Assembly: GCA_902825875.1 (NCBI GenBank)
Contig: CADECP010000032.1
Span: 1 to 64,000, forward strand
Origin: an uncultured Acidobacteriota bacterium
GTDB taxonomy: Bacteria; Acidobacteriota; Blastocatellia; RBC074
Reading direction: 5' to 3'
Length of the DNA: 64,000 nt
Shown here: positions 55,300-64,000 of the stretch, piece by piece
How the letters are laid out: every line of letters begins with the position of its first letter
Numbering within the stretch: position 1 is the stretch's first letter
Notes under the pieces: model-generated
The model's database searches: none
The model's input: only the letters and a program-made list of their open reading frames with translations
Told to the model about the DNA's origin: nothing
Made by a program: the position numbers and the translations under genes

Positions 55300-55427
55300 C
55301 AATTAATTGCCCTAGTGCGGAACCTTTGTTTGCCTGATTCGTTATGGGAGGCACGGGTGAACCTCCTGATAATGGCGGTCACAGAGAGTCTGGGGTGGGT
55401 TCTCAATGTGGCCGCCATCTTTTTTTC
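55300..55427 (+). ncRNA. Possible small RNA with terminator
   Basis: No protein frame is convincing here. A small hairpin (GGAGG...CCTCC, about 55347-55366) is followed by a strong stem of 11 of 12 pairs (ATGGCGGTCACA at 55372-55383 with TGTGGCCGCCAT at 55407-55418) and then CTTTTTTT, a good rho-independent terminator on the plus strand. No plus-strand gene ends nearby, so it may end an independent RNA. It did not match the SRP, tmRNA or 6S patterns I know. The 5' end is a guess. Confidence 0.4.
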
Positions 55428-55429
55428 CA

Positions 55430-56626
55430 CTAAACACTTCTCAAATTTTCATCGTCATCGCGCTTGCTTGTTGCAGGATCGCCGGGCGGCAGCAAGTATT
55501 CGTCCAGGTTTAATCGAACAGAACCTCCCGCGTCGCTGTAAAGGTTGTCGTAACCAAATTTGCTGCGACGATACCGATTCCAATAAAAGTAAGTCCAACC
55601 AGATATAAATCCCAGAATGATTGCTACAAATAACATGATGCCCACCCAATAAAATGTTCTGAGGATGACTTGTGCCGTCTGGGACATTTCCTCAAGGGCG
55701 AACGGGTCTGGCGGGCGATATGCCAGCGGAATGTGGCTCATCTTTTTGCCTTCCCAATACACGGCAGGAGTGTATTTGATCTGGGAGATAATTTTTTCCG
55801 CACTTGGCAAATCTTCCGCTTTGGTTGTCAAGACAATGTAATTGCCAATTCGTTTCAGCAATCGTTGGTTTCGTTCCTGTTCCGGCAAATTGCTGAAGTA
55901 GTTGTGAAATTGAGTCTCTCCGTCGGTGGCCAGTTGAGGCGTGTGATATTCGACAAGGAGAAGATTGAAACCGGAGTTTCCGTTGCGATATTTGGCAAAT
56001 GCGATTTCAGTTCCGCCGGAAAAATTCACTACGTCTTTCAGATCAGAAAAACCATCAAGCCGAGCCAGAGCAGAAGAGCCAACCACATAAATTTCGGAAT
56101 CCGCAATTTTGTTTTCACTCGGTAAATGAGACGGCAGAAGCGGTAATTCACCGTTGCTGGAATTCAGATTGTCTTTCAGCGTTTGCAGCAAATCCTGCGG
56201 CGCGGAATTTGTCGTTTCTGAAGTCAGGCTGACCAGATACCGACCGGAAAAAAATTCGCTTCGATTTTCCGCCAGCTTGTTGCGATTGAAAGTGAACAAC
56301 CCATAGGCGCCGGAATCGAACTGCATGCGGAACACTTCCACTGTGACGGAATCTTTTCTATTGGTGTAATGCCGCGAAGCCATGCTTTCCAACCAGAACT
56401 CTTTGTAAACATCACCGTCTGGCAAAACGGCGCATTGTTCTGCCGACAAGGTGCGAACCGGACTGCTGGCGCGCCAGGTTTCGCCAAGCTTTTCCGGCAA
56501 TACTGGTTTGGAGTTTGTTTGCTGAGCGTAACTGCCAATTGCCAACAATGGCAGCAAACACAACGCGGCAAAACAGGTTTTGATCGAAGTGATGTTGAGA
56601 TGAAACAAAAGATTGAGTTTGGGCAA
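55430..56626 (-). CDS. DUF6599-like membrane-anchored exported protein
   Basis: A 398-residue protein. The signal peptide (about 10-34, CFAALCLLPLLAIGSYAQQ) is followed by an extracytoplasmic domain (about 40-310) with a duplicated beta pattern (DVYKEFWLESMASRHYTNRK; VTVEVFRMQFDSGAYGLFTF; GTEIAFAKYRNGNSGFNLL). A C-terminal transmembrane helix (about 325-350, VGIMLFVAIILGFISGWTYF) precedes a short basic/acidic cytoplasmic tail. The pattern fits the DUF6599 group that I associate with Acidobacteriota. Function unknown. Confidence 0.7.
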   Translation of the reverse strand: MPKLNLLFHLNITSIKTCFAALCLLPLLAIGSYAQQTNSKPVLPEKLGETWRASSPVRTLSAEQCAVLPDGDVYKEFWLESMASRHYTNRKDSVTVEVFRMQFDSGAYGLFTFNRNKLAENRSEFFSGRYLVSLTSETTNSAPQDLLQTLKDNLNSSNGELPLLPSHLPSENKIADSEIYVVGSSALARLDGFSDLKDVVNFSGGTEIAFAKYRNGNSGFNLLLVEYHTPQLATDGETQFHNYFSNLPEQERNQRLLKRIGNYIVLTTKAEDLPSAEKIISQIKYTPAVYWEGKKMSHIPLAYRPPDPFALEEMSQTAQVILRTFYWVGIMLFVAIILGFISGWTYFYWNRYRRSKFGYDNLYSDAGGSVRLNLDEYLLPPGDPATSKRDDDENLRSV

Positions 56627-56725
56627 TGCAACCCTCCTAAAAACGCTTGTTGCCGATGGGTCGCCCCGCTCTACTCAAAGCAAGATGAAATTCTTGTGTT
56701 AAGGCTTTGATGACGGGAAGGTGAT

Positions 56726-57427
56726 TCAATTCCAGTACTGCAATTCGTTCAGAATCAAATCTGCGTACTTGCGCGGGTCTTTGATCGCCCGCATCGGCAT
56801 TGTACCTTCAATGGTTGCACTGTCAATTTCGATGTCTCCGATGCCGATCATGCGTTCTTTCAGGGTTTGATTGACGGTTACATCCTGAACATGGCGCAGC
56901 GGAATGTTGCGCGAAGATTTGGAAAAAACGCCGTTTTCGATTTCGACTTTGACAGTGGTCAAGGTGTACACAGTGTGATTGTGTTGAATGTGGTGATAGA
57001 TCGGCCTGATGAACAAAATGACAACGACAGCCGCCGCCGTCCAATACGATTTGAAGTAATAAGCGATCAACGCCGTCGTCAGAACTGAGAGAATAACCGC
57101 GAAAAAGTATTTCATCCCTACTTCGTAAAAAGCCGGAGTAATAGAAAAGATGACTTCTTCATCGTCGTGCGAGCTTTCAACTTCGTCGTCGTAATCGTCT
57201 TCGAGCAACTCCGCGCCTTCGTCCATTTCTTCAGCAAAATCTTCTTCTTCGTAATACTCTTCCTGAAAATTCATCCTGCGGCGAGCCGGACGAGAAATTG
57301 GCGGCGGAATCCCACGCGATTGGCGACCAGAAACCCTTCCCGAAACAGCATCCGGCAATTTATTGCCGCAGTAGTTACAGAACTGGCTGCCGTCTGCCAG
57401 GTTTTTTCCGCATTGATTGCAATACAT
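56726..57427 (-). CDS. Zinc-ribbon and PH-domain (YdbS-like) membrane protein
   Basis: A 233-residue protein. The N-terminal zinc ribbon MYCNQCGKNLADGSQFCNYC (1-20) is followed by an Arg-rich then strongly acidic linker (about 45-95). Two adjacent transmembrane helices (about 105-145, KYFFAVILSVLTTALIAYYF; AAAVVVILFIRPIYHHI) lead to a bacterial PH domain (about 150-233; TTVKVEIENGVFSKSSRNI; VQDVTVNQTLKERMIGIGDI). The family is found in membranes of many bacteria; its role is unknown. Confidence 0.82.
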   Translation of the reverse strand: MYCNQCGKNLADGSQFCNYCGNKLPDAVSGRVSGRQSRGIPPPISRPARRRMNFQEEYYEEEDFAEEMDEGAELLEDDYDDEVESSHDDEEVIFSITPAFYEVGMKYFFAVILSVLTTALIAYYFKSYWTAAAVVVILFIRPIYHHIQHNHTVYTLTTVKVEIENGVFSKSSRNIPLRHVQDVTVNQTLKERMIGIGDIEIDSATIEGTMPMRAIKDPRKYADLILNELQYWN

Positions 57428-57468
57428 AGGGCATGCTCCGCTGTGAGTTACAAAACGTGAAGCTGTGA

Positions 57469-58260
57469 TTATGTTCGCTTCAGAAAATCTCCGACGATCT
57501 GATTGAAGCTCGCTGCCGATTCCAGATTGGCCAGATGTCCGGCTTTCGGAATTACTGCCAACCGCGAACCTGGAATTGCGGCGTTCATTTTTTCAGACTC
57601 GCTTGGCGGAGTCAGCGTGTCTTCTTCGCCGACAACAACCAGTGTCGGGCAGATGAGCTTCGCCAGCAAATCAGTCGAATCGTCACGCCCGGCCATGCCG
57701 ATCAACGCCTTGGCGATGCCTTCAGGATTTGCGGCTTCGATCATCGCTCGCACACGTTCGGCAATTTGCGGTTTAGTCTTCAAAGTCGTTTCGCCCAACA
57801 GTTTCGGAATCATCAATTCGACGATGACAGACGCTCCTTTGTTCCTGGCCAGTTCCGCAGTTTCAAATCGCCCGCGCTTGCCTTCTTCTGTGTCGGTGAC
57901 AGCGCGTGTGTCGCACAGGATCAACGAATTCACTCGTGTTGGGTATTTTCGGCAAAGCGCCAACGCTGCATAACCGCCCATCGAAAGCCCGCAAATCGTC
58001 GCAGAACCGATGCCGAGTTGATCCAGCAATCCGGCGACGACATCGGCGAAGTTCGGCATCGTCGAATCGGCGGAACTCAAACTGCTGTCGCCAAAACCCG
58101 GCCAGTCGAGTGTAATGACGCGATGCTTTTGAGAAAACTCTGGAACCTGTTCGTCCCACATAGATTGGTTCAGCGGAAAGGCATGCAGAAACACAACCGG
58201 CTGACCTTGCCCCAAGTCTCGAAACGCGAGCTCCGAATCGTTGATTTTGATCTTGTTCAT
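57469..58260 (-). CDS. Alpha/beta-hydrolase
   Basis: A 263-residue alpha/beta-hydrolase like 3-oxoadipate enol-lactonases. VVFLHAFPLNQSMWDEQVPE (about 22-41) gives the oxyanion segment; the nucleophile Ser is in ICGLSMGGYAALALC (about 88-102, G-x-S-x-G); the Asp in VVVGEEDTLTPPSES (about 208-222, position taken by E/D); and the His in PKAGHLANLESAASF (about 236-250). Cytoplasmic. It is the last gene of a minus-strand string in which each start overlaps the previous stop by 4 nt. Substrate unknown. Confidence 0.88.
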   Translation of the reverse strand: MNKIKINDSELAFRDLGQGQPVVFLHAFPLNQSMWDEQVPEFSQKHRVITLDWPGFGDSSLSSADSTMPNFADVVAGLLDQLGIGSATICGLSMGGYAALALCRKYPTRVNSLILCDTRAVTDTEEGKRGRFETAELARNKGASVIVELMIPKLLGETTLKTKPQIAERVRAMIEAANPEGIAKALIGMAGRDDSTDLLAKLICPTLVVVGEEDTLTPPSESEKMNAAIPGSRLAVIPKAGHLANLESAASFNQIVGDFLKRT

Positions 58261-59570
58261 TGCGCTATGACCTCTGACAAAACTCTACCGCGAGCAGTTT
58301 TCATCTCCAACCCCAGCAGCCAGGCGATGGTTGGCGCGACATCAATCAATCGCATGTATTCGATTTTTTGCTGCGCTTTGATTGCCTTGCCGCTCACAAA
58401 TAACGCTCCTCGCATTTCCGCTCTTGAAGGCAAATATCCGTAAGCCGCGCGGTCAGCGGTTTTCGCAGTTGTCGAACCGTTGGCGCGCGCTGAGATTTGA
58501 AACGAAGGAGCTGCGTCCAGAAAAAATGCTGCACGAGGATCAGCTCCCAGCCGAGCAGTTTCGCGCCGCGCGATGATTCGCCACAGTGAGTTGTCGGAAT
58601 CCTTTTCCAGTTCCAAAAACAGTTTTTCCAATTCTTTCGTGGTCGTTTCGTCCTGTGGATTTTTCAAAAAGATTGCTGCCGAACCGCCAAACGTCTGAGC
58701 TACTGCTCGCCACGTCTTCAAGTTGCCCTGGCTGTCGGTCGTCAGAAAACCTTTTTTGGCCAGCCAGGCATTTGGTCGGAATTCCTGTTCGACCTTACTG
58801 GCTCCGCGATCGGAAACGATCAGGAACGTTGCCTTGGTTTTCAGTTTGGCGCTTTCAATCGCTGAAACGATATTGCCAATCAGCCCATCAATCTTTTCCA
58901 TCGCCGATTTTGCTTCTGTCGAAAGCAGGCCGTGACGATGTTGAGCCGCATCGAGCGACGTGAAATTAACGGCCAGCAAATTCGGCTGATGTTTTTCGAT
59001 CAATCCAATCGCTGTTTCTGTTTTGGAAACATCGGAATCTTTTTCAGTTTCTGGCAGATTGAATTTGATGCTGGCATCGGTGGTCATCGGAAAGCCAATG
59101 GCTGCGGTCGTCATTTCGGCGCGGAAAGCGGCTTCCCAAATCGTATCGGTCTTGATCAGTTTGGCTGATTGAAACGGCGAGGCTGATTGAGCGCCCGTTT
59201 GTTCATCGAACGGGAAGTCGGAAGTGATGCCGTGATCTGCCGGCAACACACCCGTCATCATGCTGACGTGAGCGGGAATTCGCAGCGACGGATAAACGCT
59301 TTCGACGCCGACTGCATGCGAGCCACTGGTACGCAGCGATTGCAGGTTTGGAATTTTCAGTCGAAAGGATTCAGGGTCATTGGCGTGATCTGCGCGCAAG
59401 CCGCTGATCGTAATCAACACGATGTGCGAAGTCAGTTTCGGCGGTTTGGGTTTTCCTGAATTGGATGAAGAAGTCGGTTTTGACTGCTGAGCCTGCGGTG
59501 GCGACGCGAAGAATGCGCTTAGCAACACCAACACAGAAGCAACTGGCAGGAACATTCGGATTCTCATCAC
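58257..59570 (-). CDS. Degenerate type I phosphodiesterase/nucleotide pyrophosphatase-family protein
   Basis: A 437-residue exported protein of the alkaline-phosphatase superfamily with a signal peptide (about 1-28, [19 protein letters not shown]). The fold is recognisable, but several catalytic positions look lost: the metal Asp of the usual D-G-x-R is Ser ([11 protein letters not shown], about 53-63), the nucleophile Thr/Ser is Arg ([11 protein letters not shown], about 95-105), and the metal His of D-H-G is Arg (VSDRGAS, about 259). Asp and His of the [10 protein letters not shown] motif remain. It may therefore bind rather than cleave. Its ends overlap both neighbours by 4 nt. Confidence 0.75.
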   Translation of the reverse strand: MMRIRMFLPVASVLVLLSAFFASPPQAQQSKPTSSSNSGKPKPPKLTSHIVLITISGLRADHANDPESFRLKIPNLQSLRTSGSHAVGVESVYPSLRIPAHVSMMTGVLPADHGITSDFPFDEQTGAQSASPFQSAKLIKTDTIWEAAFRAEMTTAAIGFPMTTDASIKFNLPETEKDSDVSKTETAIGLIEKHQPNLLAVNFTSLDAAQHRHGLLSTEAKSAMEKIDGLIGNIVSAIESAKLKTKATFLIVSDRGASKVEQEFRPNAWLAKKGFLTTDSQGNLKTWRAVAQTFGGSAAIFLKNPQDETTTKELEKLFLELEKDSDNSLWRIIARRETARLGADPRAAFFLDAAPSFQISARANGSTTAKTADRAAYGYLPSRAEMRGALFVSGKAIKAQQKIEYMRLIDVAPTIAWLLGLEMKTARGRVLSEVIAQ

Positions 59571-60322
59571 TTCCCTTGTGCTTCACGTATGGCGGAGATC
59601 ATTTCGCGCACCGCTCGATCCAGTCCAACCAACGCCGCGCGAGCGATGATGTTGTGGCCGATGTTGAATTCTTCGATGTCGGCGATGCGAGCAATCGGGC
59701 CAACATTGCGATAAGTCAGTCCGTGACCGGCGGCGACTTTCAATCCTTCGCGGGCGGCGGCTTTGGCAGCAGCTTTGATCCGCGCGGCTTCTTTTTCAAT
59801 GGCTTCGATGAGGCGAACGGTTTTATCGCCAGGATGTTCGTTCAGGTGCGCGTATTGCGCTGTGCAGATTTCCACCTGAAACGCTCCGAGTTTGGCCGAA
59901 GCTTTGATCTGTTCAACGTCCGGATCAATAAACAGAGCCGTGAAAATGCCGTTGTCTTTCAGTTTGGCGATGGCAGTCTTGATCGTTTTTTTGTGGGCGA
60001 TGGCGTCCAACCCGCCTTCGGTTGTGATTTCCTGCGGAGTTTCGGGAACCAGCGTCACCACGTCAGGCTTGACGCGCGCGGCGATTTCCACCATTTCATC
60101 GGTCGCAGCCATTTCGACGTTCAGGTGTGTGATGACCGCCTGCTTCAATGCGATTAAATCGTAATCCTGAATGTGCCGCCGGTCACTGCGAAGGTGCGTT
60201 GTGATGCCGTCGGCTCCGGCCAGTTCGCAAATTGCCGCCGCCGAAACCGGGTTGGGTTCGTTGGTGCGCCTGGCCTGACGAATAGTTGCAATGTGGTCAA
60301 TGTTGACGTTCAGTCTGCTCAT
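59567..60322 (-). CDS. pdxJ: Pyridoxine 5'-phosphate synthase PdxJ
   Basis: A 251-residue PdxJ, which condenses 1-deoxyxylulose 5-phosphate with aminoacetone phosphate to make pyridoxine 5'-phosphate. The start [20 protein letters not shown], then [20 protein letters not shown] (about 35-54), [16 protein letters not shown] (about 193-208, the phosphate-binding end) and [13 protein letters not shown] are diagnostic. Length typical. It overlaps the phosphodiesterase-family gene and the upstream glycosyltransferase gene by 4 nt each. Confidence 0.96.
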   Translation of the reverse strand: MSRLNVNIDHIATIRQARRTNEPNPVSAAAICELAGADGITTHLRSDRRHIQDYDLIALKQAVITHLNVEMAATDEMVEIAARVKPDVVTLVPETPQEITTEGGLDAIAHKKTIKTAIAKLKDNGIFTALFIDPDVEQIKASAKLGAFQVEICTAQYAHLNEHPGDKTVRLIEAIEKEAARIKAAAKAAAREGLKVAAGHGLTYRNVGPIARIADIEEFNIGHNIIARAALVGLDRAVREMISAIREAQGK

Positions 60323-61098
60323 CTTTTTGTTTCAGCAATTTCGGATTTCAGGTTCGATAAATTGGCCGCCTGATCGTATTTGCCGGTCAAATCGTTCCAG
60401 CGAATCGTCGAAACTTCCATCAGGACTTTGATCGGCGAACCGATGGGGTTTACCTTCGAACCTTCGACATGATTCCAGCGGACTGGGGTTTCCAACAACC
60501 GCCAGCCTTGTTTTTGGGCGATAAAAAGAATTTCGGGGTCGAAGCCAAAACCGTCAATTTGTTGCAGCGGAAACACCGCTTGCGCGGCTTCGCGGCGAAA
60601 CGCTTTGAATCCGCATTGCGTGTCTTTGAAATTCAACCCGGTCAAGATGAACTGAATCAGGTTGCCTGCCTTGCCGATGGTTTCGCGCATTGCGGATTGA
60701 TGTGTGCCGATCAAACTGCGATCGAGCGCACGCGAACCGAAAACCACGTCGTAACGATTGTCAGCAATCGGCGTGATGACTTTGACAATCTCGCTGGTTG
60801 GCGTGGCCAGATCGGCATCGTAAAACAACGCGATGTCACCTGTGGCCTGGAGCATGCCGTTTCTGACCGCGAAGCCTTTGCCACGATTGCCAGGGTTTTC
60901 AATCAACCTCAACCGTCCGGAACTTCGTTGGACGAATTCCAGGACTGTTTCTGCTGTTCGGTCGCGCGAACCGTCGTTGACGACCAACACTTCGCTGTCA
61001 TAACTCTGGGCGTTCAGATATTCGAACGTGCCTTCGAGCGTTCGGCCAATTCGTTGTTCTTCGTTGTAAGCCGGAATGACGATGGATAAAAAAGGCAT
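60319..61098 (-). CDS. Family 2 glycosyltransferase, dolichyl-phosphate glucosyltransferase-like
   Basis: A 259-residue GT2 enzyme. [20 protein letters not shown] (about 5-24) starts the nucleotide-sugar fold; VNDGSRDRT (about 40-48) and [17 protein letters not shown] (about 91-107, with the D-x-D metal motif) follow; [19 protein letters not shown] (about 157-175) is the typical acceptor-side motif of polyprenol-phosphate glycosyltransferases (Alg5/DPG-like). No transmembrane helix, so a peripheral cytoplasmic enzyme. First gene of the overlapping operon with pdxJ. Confidence 0.9.
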   Translation of the reverse strand: MPFLSIVIPAYNEEQRIGRTLEGTFEYLNAQSYDSEVLVVNDGSRDRTAETVLEFVQRSSGRLRLIENPGNRGKGFAVRNGMLQATGDIALFYDADLATPTSEIVKVITPIADNRYDVVFGSRALDRSLIGTHQSAMRETIGKAGNLIQFILTGLNFKDTQCGFKAFRREAAQAVFPLQQIDGFGFDPEILFIAQKQGWRLLETPVRWNHVEGSKVNPIGSPIKVLMEVSTIRWNDLTGKYDQAANLSNLKSEIAETKR

Positions 61099-61321
61099 TT
61101 GCGTTTGTCCTCTTGATGAGTCGGCAATATAACACGACGAACTTGGCTGCGAAATTGTATAAACCTTAGCATCGAAGCCATTTGCCAGTCAGTTCGATAA
61201 AACCTGTTTTTCACCGGAGGGTTGGCAGATTGTTTAGCTTTTGCGGTTCGCAATGATGAAATTTGAGTCAGCCATATTTCTATGGAGAGCGCGCAATTAA
61301 AATGAAGCCTGTGCGTAATTC

Positions 61322-61409
61322 GGTACGGAACCGGGAGCGGTAGCGACTGGATACTTTCGTGAGCGTTACTTCAAGCCAACCCGGTCGCTACCGCTCCCGG
61401 TTCCGTACC
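61322..61409. repeat. Palindrome with perfect 26-bp arms
   Basis: Left arm 61322-61347 (GGTACGGAACCGGGAGCGGT...) is the exact reverse complement of 61384-61409, with a 36-nt loop. It lies in the about 529-bp gene-free gap (61099-61627) between the divergent GT2 operon and the ABC transporter. No transposase is near. The rest of that gap holds only the two direct repeats listed next; the operon's promoter must also be here. Confidence 0.9.
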
Positions 61410-61518
61410 ATCGCTCAAATTATTGATGGCAAGCCACTTTTATTCGCACAGGCTTCAATTAAAATTGCTGATGGAAAATTGAGGAAGAAAAGCAGAGTTG
61501 TTGCTGACCTAATTTTTA

Positions 61519-61641
61519 TCAACGGGTTTTCGGTTTGCTGAAATGTCGGAATCCGCTGAAGATGGAGATGGAAAAGCAAGGTTTTTTCTGTACCCATTTT
61601 TCGTCAACGAGTTTTCGATTTGCTGAAATGTCTGAATTCGC
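61519..61641. repeat. Direct repeat copying the ABC ATPase start region
   Basis: The 38-nt segments 61519-61556 and 61604-61641 match at 34 positions (TCAACGGGTTTTCGGTTTGC type). The second contains the ATG and first codons of the ATPase gene; the first is an upstream copy with its own ATG in a short, closed frame. Spacing is 85 bp. Confidence 0.75.
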
Positions 61642-62389
61642 CATCGAATTTGATCGAGTCACGTTTCGCCACGCGGGTGGCGCAACGATCCTCGACGAGT
61701 TTTCGCTGGCAATTGACAGTGGCGAAACGCTGGCGCTGGTCGGGCGCAGCGGAATGGGCAAAACGACGATTCTGAAACTCATCAACCGACTGCTGTTGCC
61801 GCAAGCCGGAACTGTTCGCATCGAAGGCCGCGCGACAACCGATTGGAATCCGATTCAGCTTCGTCGCCGAGTCGGATACGTGCTTCAAGAAGTCGGGCTG
61901 TTTCCTCACATGACAATTGGCCGCAATGTCGCCGTCGTTCCTCACCTGGAAAATTGGCCTGAATCCAAAATCAACCCGCGCGTGGATGAATTGCTGGAAT
62001 TGGTCGGGCTGGAACCGACGAAATTCCGCGACCGATTTCCGCGCGAACTTTCGGGCGGGCAGCGTCAAAGAGTCGGCGTGGCTCGTGCGTTGGCTGCTGA
62101 TCCGCCGATTCTGTTGATGGACGAACCGTTCGGCGCGCTTGATCCGTTGACGCGCGCCGAAATGCACCGCGAATTTCATCGCATCCAATCCCAAGTTCGC
62201 AAAACCATCGTCTGCGTGACACACGACATGGGCGAAGCCTTTGCGCTGGGCGACAAGCTGGGCGTGCTGGCCGAAGGCAAACTGGCGGCGCTGGCTCCAC
62301 CGAACGAAATCGCGCGGTCAAACAATCCCGAAGTCAAAATCTTTCTCGACGCACTTCCGCGTTTGAACGACGGGGGGACTGAGCGATAG
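61628..62389 (+). CDS. Osmoprotectant ABC transporter ATP-binding protein
   Basis: A 253-residue ABC ATPase from the ATG at 61628; the upstream frame is not conserved. Walker A LVGRSGMGKTTIL (about 38-50), Q-loop VLQEVGLFPHM (about 83-93), signature ELSGGQRQRVGVARA (about 141-155) and Walker B ILLMDEPFGALDPLTRAEM (about 161-179) are intact, followed by the H-loop VTHDMGEAF. The PFGALDPLTR and Q-EVGLFPHMT patterns fit the OpuCA/OsmV/ProV choline-betaine group. The next gene encodes the fused permease and binding protein. Confidence 0.9.
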   Translation: MSEFAIEFDRVTFRHAGGATILDEFSLAIDSGETLALVGRSGMGKTTILKLINRLLLPQAGTVRIEGRATTDWNPIQLRRRVGYVLQEVGLFPHMTIGRNVAVVPHLENWPESKINPRVDELLELVGLEPTKFRDRFPRELSGGQRQRVGVARALAADPPILLMDEPFGALDPLTRAEMHREFHRIQSQVRKTIVCVTHDMGEAFALGDKLGVLAEGKLAALAPPNEIARSNNPEVKIFLDALPRLNDGGTER

Positions 62390-62466
62390 AGCGACGGGGC
62401 GATGAAGCTGAAAACGTTTTCTCTCCCCATCTCTCCTTCCCCCAGTCTCCCCATCAATGATTGCTT

Positions 62467-64000
62467 ATGCGCCTCTTCGAATTCTGGCTAAATCACGGCA
62501 GCGAATTTCTAAGCGCCATCGCGCGTCATCTGGCGTTGGTGTTGGCGGCGACGGGAATTGCCGTGGCCGTCGGAGTTCCGCTTGGAGTGTTGGCGTATCG
62601 ACGTCCGCGATTGGGCAATCCGCTGATCGGCTTGGCGAATGTCGTCCAGACGATTCCAAGTTTGGCGATGTTCGGTTTTTTGATTCCGCTGCCGGTGATC
62701 GGCGGCATCGGAGCCAAAGCCGCGTTGATCGTCTTGACGCTTTACGCGCTGTTGCCCGTCATGCGAACGACCGTCAGCGGATTGAAAGCAGTTGATCCCT
62801 CCGTGCGCGAAGCGGGTTTAGCGATGGGAATGACCGACCGGCAATTGCTCTTTCAAGTCGAATTGCCGCTGGCGCGTTCGGCAATTCTGGCCGGAGTTCG
62901 CGTCGCCACAGTTGTCGGCGTCGGAACGGCAACGATTGCGGCGGCGATTGGCGCGGGCGGTCTTGGCGAATACATCTTTCGTGGCGTCGCCAGCGTGGAC
63001 AGCACAGTGATTTTGGCCGGAGCGATTCCGGCGGCTGCGCTGGCGTTGTTGGCAGATTTTCTACTTGGCAAAACCGAGCAATGGTTTTCGCCGGAACGCT
63101 CTTCGCGCAAATCGTCTAAGTTCGTTTTGGCAACTGCGGCTGGAATTGTTGCGCTGGGTTTGTTGATTGGCGGTTTGCTTTGGTCTGAACGCTCAGCGGG
63201 AAGCGTCGTCATCGGATCGAAAGATTTCACAGAGCAAGTCATCCTGGGCGAATTGATGGCGCAGTTGATCGAACAAAACACGACGATCAAAGTTCAGCGC
63301 AAACTCAACCTGGGCGACACGCTGGTTTGCGAAACAGCTATGCGCGCGGGCGATTTGGATTTGTATGTCGAATACACAGGCACTGCTCTGACTGCTGTTT
63401 TCAAACAATCCGTCTTGCTGGACAGTAATGAAGTCAACGCGCGAGTTGCCGCCAGTTATGCAGCGACAGGACGAACGATGTTGCCGCCGCTCGGCTTCAA
63501 CAACACTTACGTCATTCTGGTCAGAGGCGATGATGCCCGACGATTGAACTTGAAGACGATTTCTGACGCCGCGAAACTTTCCCAAAACTGGCGCGCCGGA
63601 TTTGGCTCGGCGTTTTTGGATCGAGAAGACGGCTACAAAGGCCTGGTGCAGGCTTACGGTTTGAAGTTTGCGGAATCTCCGCTGGCGATGAATTTGTCGC
63701 TGACGTATCGCGCGCTGGCCGAACGGCAAGTTGATTTGATTTCCGGCGATGCGACCAACGGATTGATCGCCAAACTGGATTTGTTCGCGCTGGAAGACGA
63801 CCGCCGATACTTTCCGCCATATCACGCCGTGCCGGTTGTGCGAACAGAAACGTTGAATCGTCATCCTGAGCTTCGCGCGCTGATCGAACGGCTGGCGGGC
63901 AAAGTCACCGATCAAGAGATGCGCCAGATGAATTACGAAGCCGATGTCGAACGCCGCGACGCAAGTTTGATCGTCAAAGATTTTTTCAGCCGTCACCACG
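62467..64000 (+). CDS. Fused osmoprotectant ABC permease / substrate-binding protein (partial)
   Basis: At least 511 codons, open at the right edge of the window. From the ATG at 62467, residues 1-205 form an OpuCB/ProW-type permease with about five helices and the EAA-like loop VDPSVREAGLAMGMTDRQLL (about 106-125). A further membrane helix (about 218-238) leads directly into a glycine-betaine/choline-binding domain of the OpuCC/OsmF type starting VIGSKDFTEQVILGELMAQL (about 248-267), with ETAMRAGDLDLYVEYTGTAL. In many bacteria these are separate genes; fusion forms are known. With the ATPase it makes a complete importer. Confidence 0.9.
   Translation, partial: MRLFEFWLNHGSEFLSAIARHLALVLAATGIAVAVGVPLGVLAYRRPRLGNPLIGLANVVQTIPSLAMFGFLIPLPVIGGIGAKAALIVLTLYALLPVMRTTVSGLKAVDPSVREAGLAMGMTDRQLLFQVELPLARSAILAGVRVATVVGVGTATIAAAIGAGGLGEYIFRGVASVDSTVILAGAIPAAALALLADFLLGKTEQWFSPERSSRKSSKFVLATAAGIVALGLLIGGLLWSERSAGSVVIGSKDFTEQVILGELMAQLIEQNTTIKVQRKLNLGDTLVCETAMRAGDLDLYVEYTGTALTAVFKQSVLLDSNEVNARVAASYAATGRTMLPPLGFNNTYVILVRGDDARRLNLKTISDAAKLSQNWRAGFGSAFLDREDGYKGLVQAYGLKFAESPLAMNLSLTYRALAERQVDLISGDATNGLIAKLDLFALEDDRRYFPPYHAVPVVRTETLNRHPELRALIERLAGKVTDQEMRQMNYEADVERRDASLIVKDFFSRHH

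Noticed and set aside
55300-55427. SRP RNA, 6S RNA or tmRNA at the orphan terminator
   Set aside because: The SRP domain IV core, the tmRNA tRNA-like end and a 6S-type central bubble could not be found; kept only as an unspecified small RNA.

Overview
The window looks like the replication-origin region of an Acidobacteriota chromosome, probably Blastocatellia-like. The basis is inference: two von Willebrand proteins of the acidobacterial VWFA type, a VPS10/sortilin-like protein, a DUF6599-like protein, monohaem copper-monooxygenase-like proteins and abundant short intergenic palindromes. No rRNA gene, recognisable tRNA gene, intact transposase or CRISPR array was seen.

Left part (1-18.2 kb) is accessory. 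A series of genes on the minus strand carries a giant RHS/YD-repeat protein whose 5' end is lost, a putative immunity gene, a small secreted protein, then a second broken RHS core with a different toxin tip, its own putative immunity gene and a paralogue of the same small secreted protein. This is the layout of an RHS toxin with an orphan tip cassette. Upstream lies a two-gene operon: a cytoplasmic protein with a TIR domain and two further TIR-like modules, overlapping by 4 nt a membrane-anchored STAND NTPase with 15 nearly identical WD40 repeats. It resembles an NLR-like immune system.

The middle part (18.4-43.5 kb) is housekeeping. It holds a nucleoside-deaminase-like amidohydrolase, a bactofilin, parB-parA with two parS sites, rsmG-mnmG-mnmE-khpB/jag-yidC-yidD-rnpA-rpmH, a polyprenyl synthase, a VPS10-like protein, a nucleotidyltransferase pair, a membrane glycosyltransferase with a heptamer repeat at its start, two tandem VWFA proteins, a prepilin-like protein, an M50-like peptidase and a thioesterase. 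dnaN and dnaA follow, with a DnaA-box cluster (likely oriC) between them. rpmH and dnaA, often adjacent, are separated here by about 12.8 kb of unrelated genes.

Right part (43.7-64 kb): an S9 peptidase; an ECF sigma/membrane protein/Spy-CnrX-like sensor trio; then a secreted oxidative set (two haem c + copper-monooxygenase-like proteins, a Tat-type amidohydrolase, a lipocalin-like protein, a double VOC protein, a hexahaem cytochrome). After a possible small RNA come a DUF6599-like protein and a zinc-ribbon/PH protein. An overlapping minus-strand operon follows (glycosyltransferase 2, pdxJ, a degenerate phosphodiesterase-family protein, an alpha/beta hydrolase). Last is an osmoprotectant ABC transporter whose permease and binding protein are fused and run off the right edge.

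Many intergenic gaps hold hairpins or long imperfect palindromes. Two 7-bp tandem arrays sit inside coding sequence, where a change in copy number would shift the frame.
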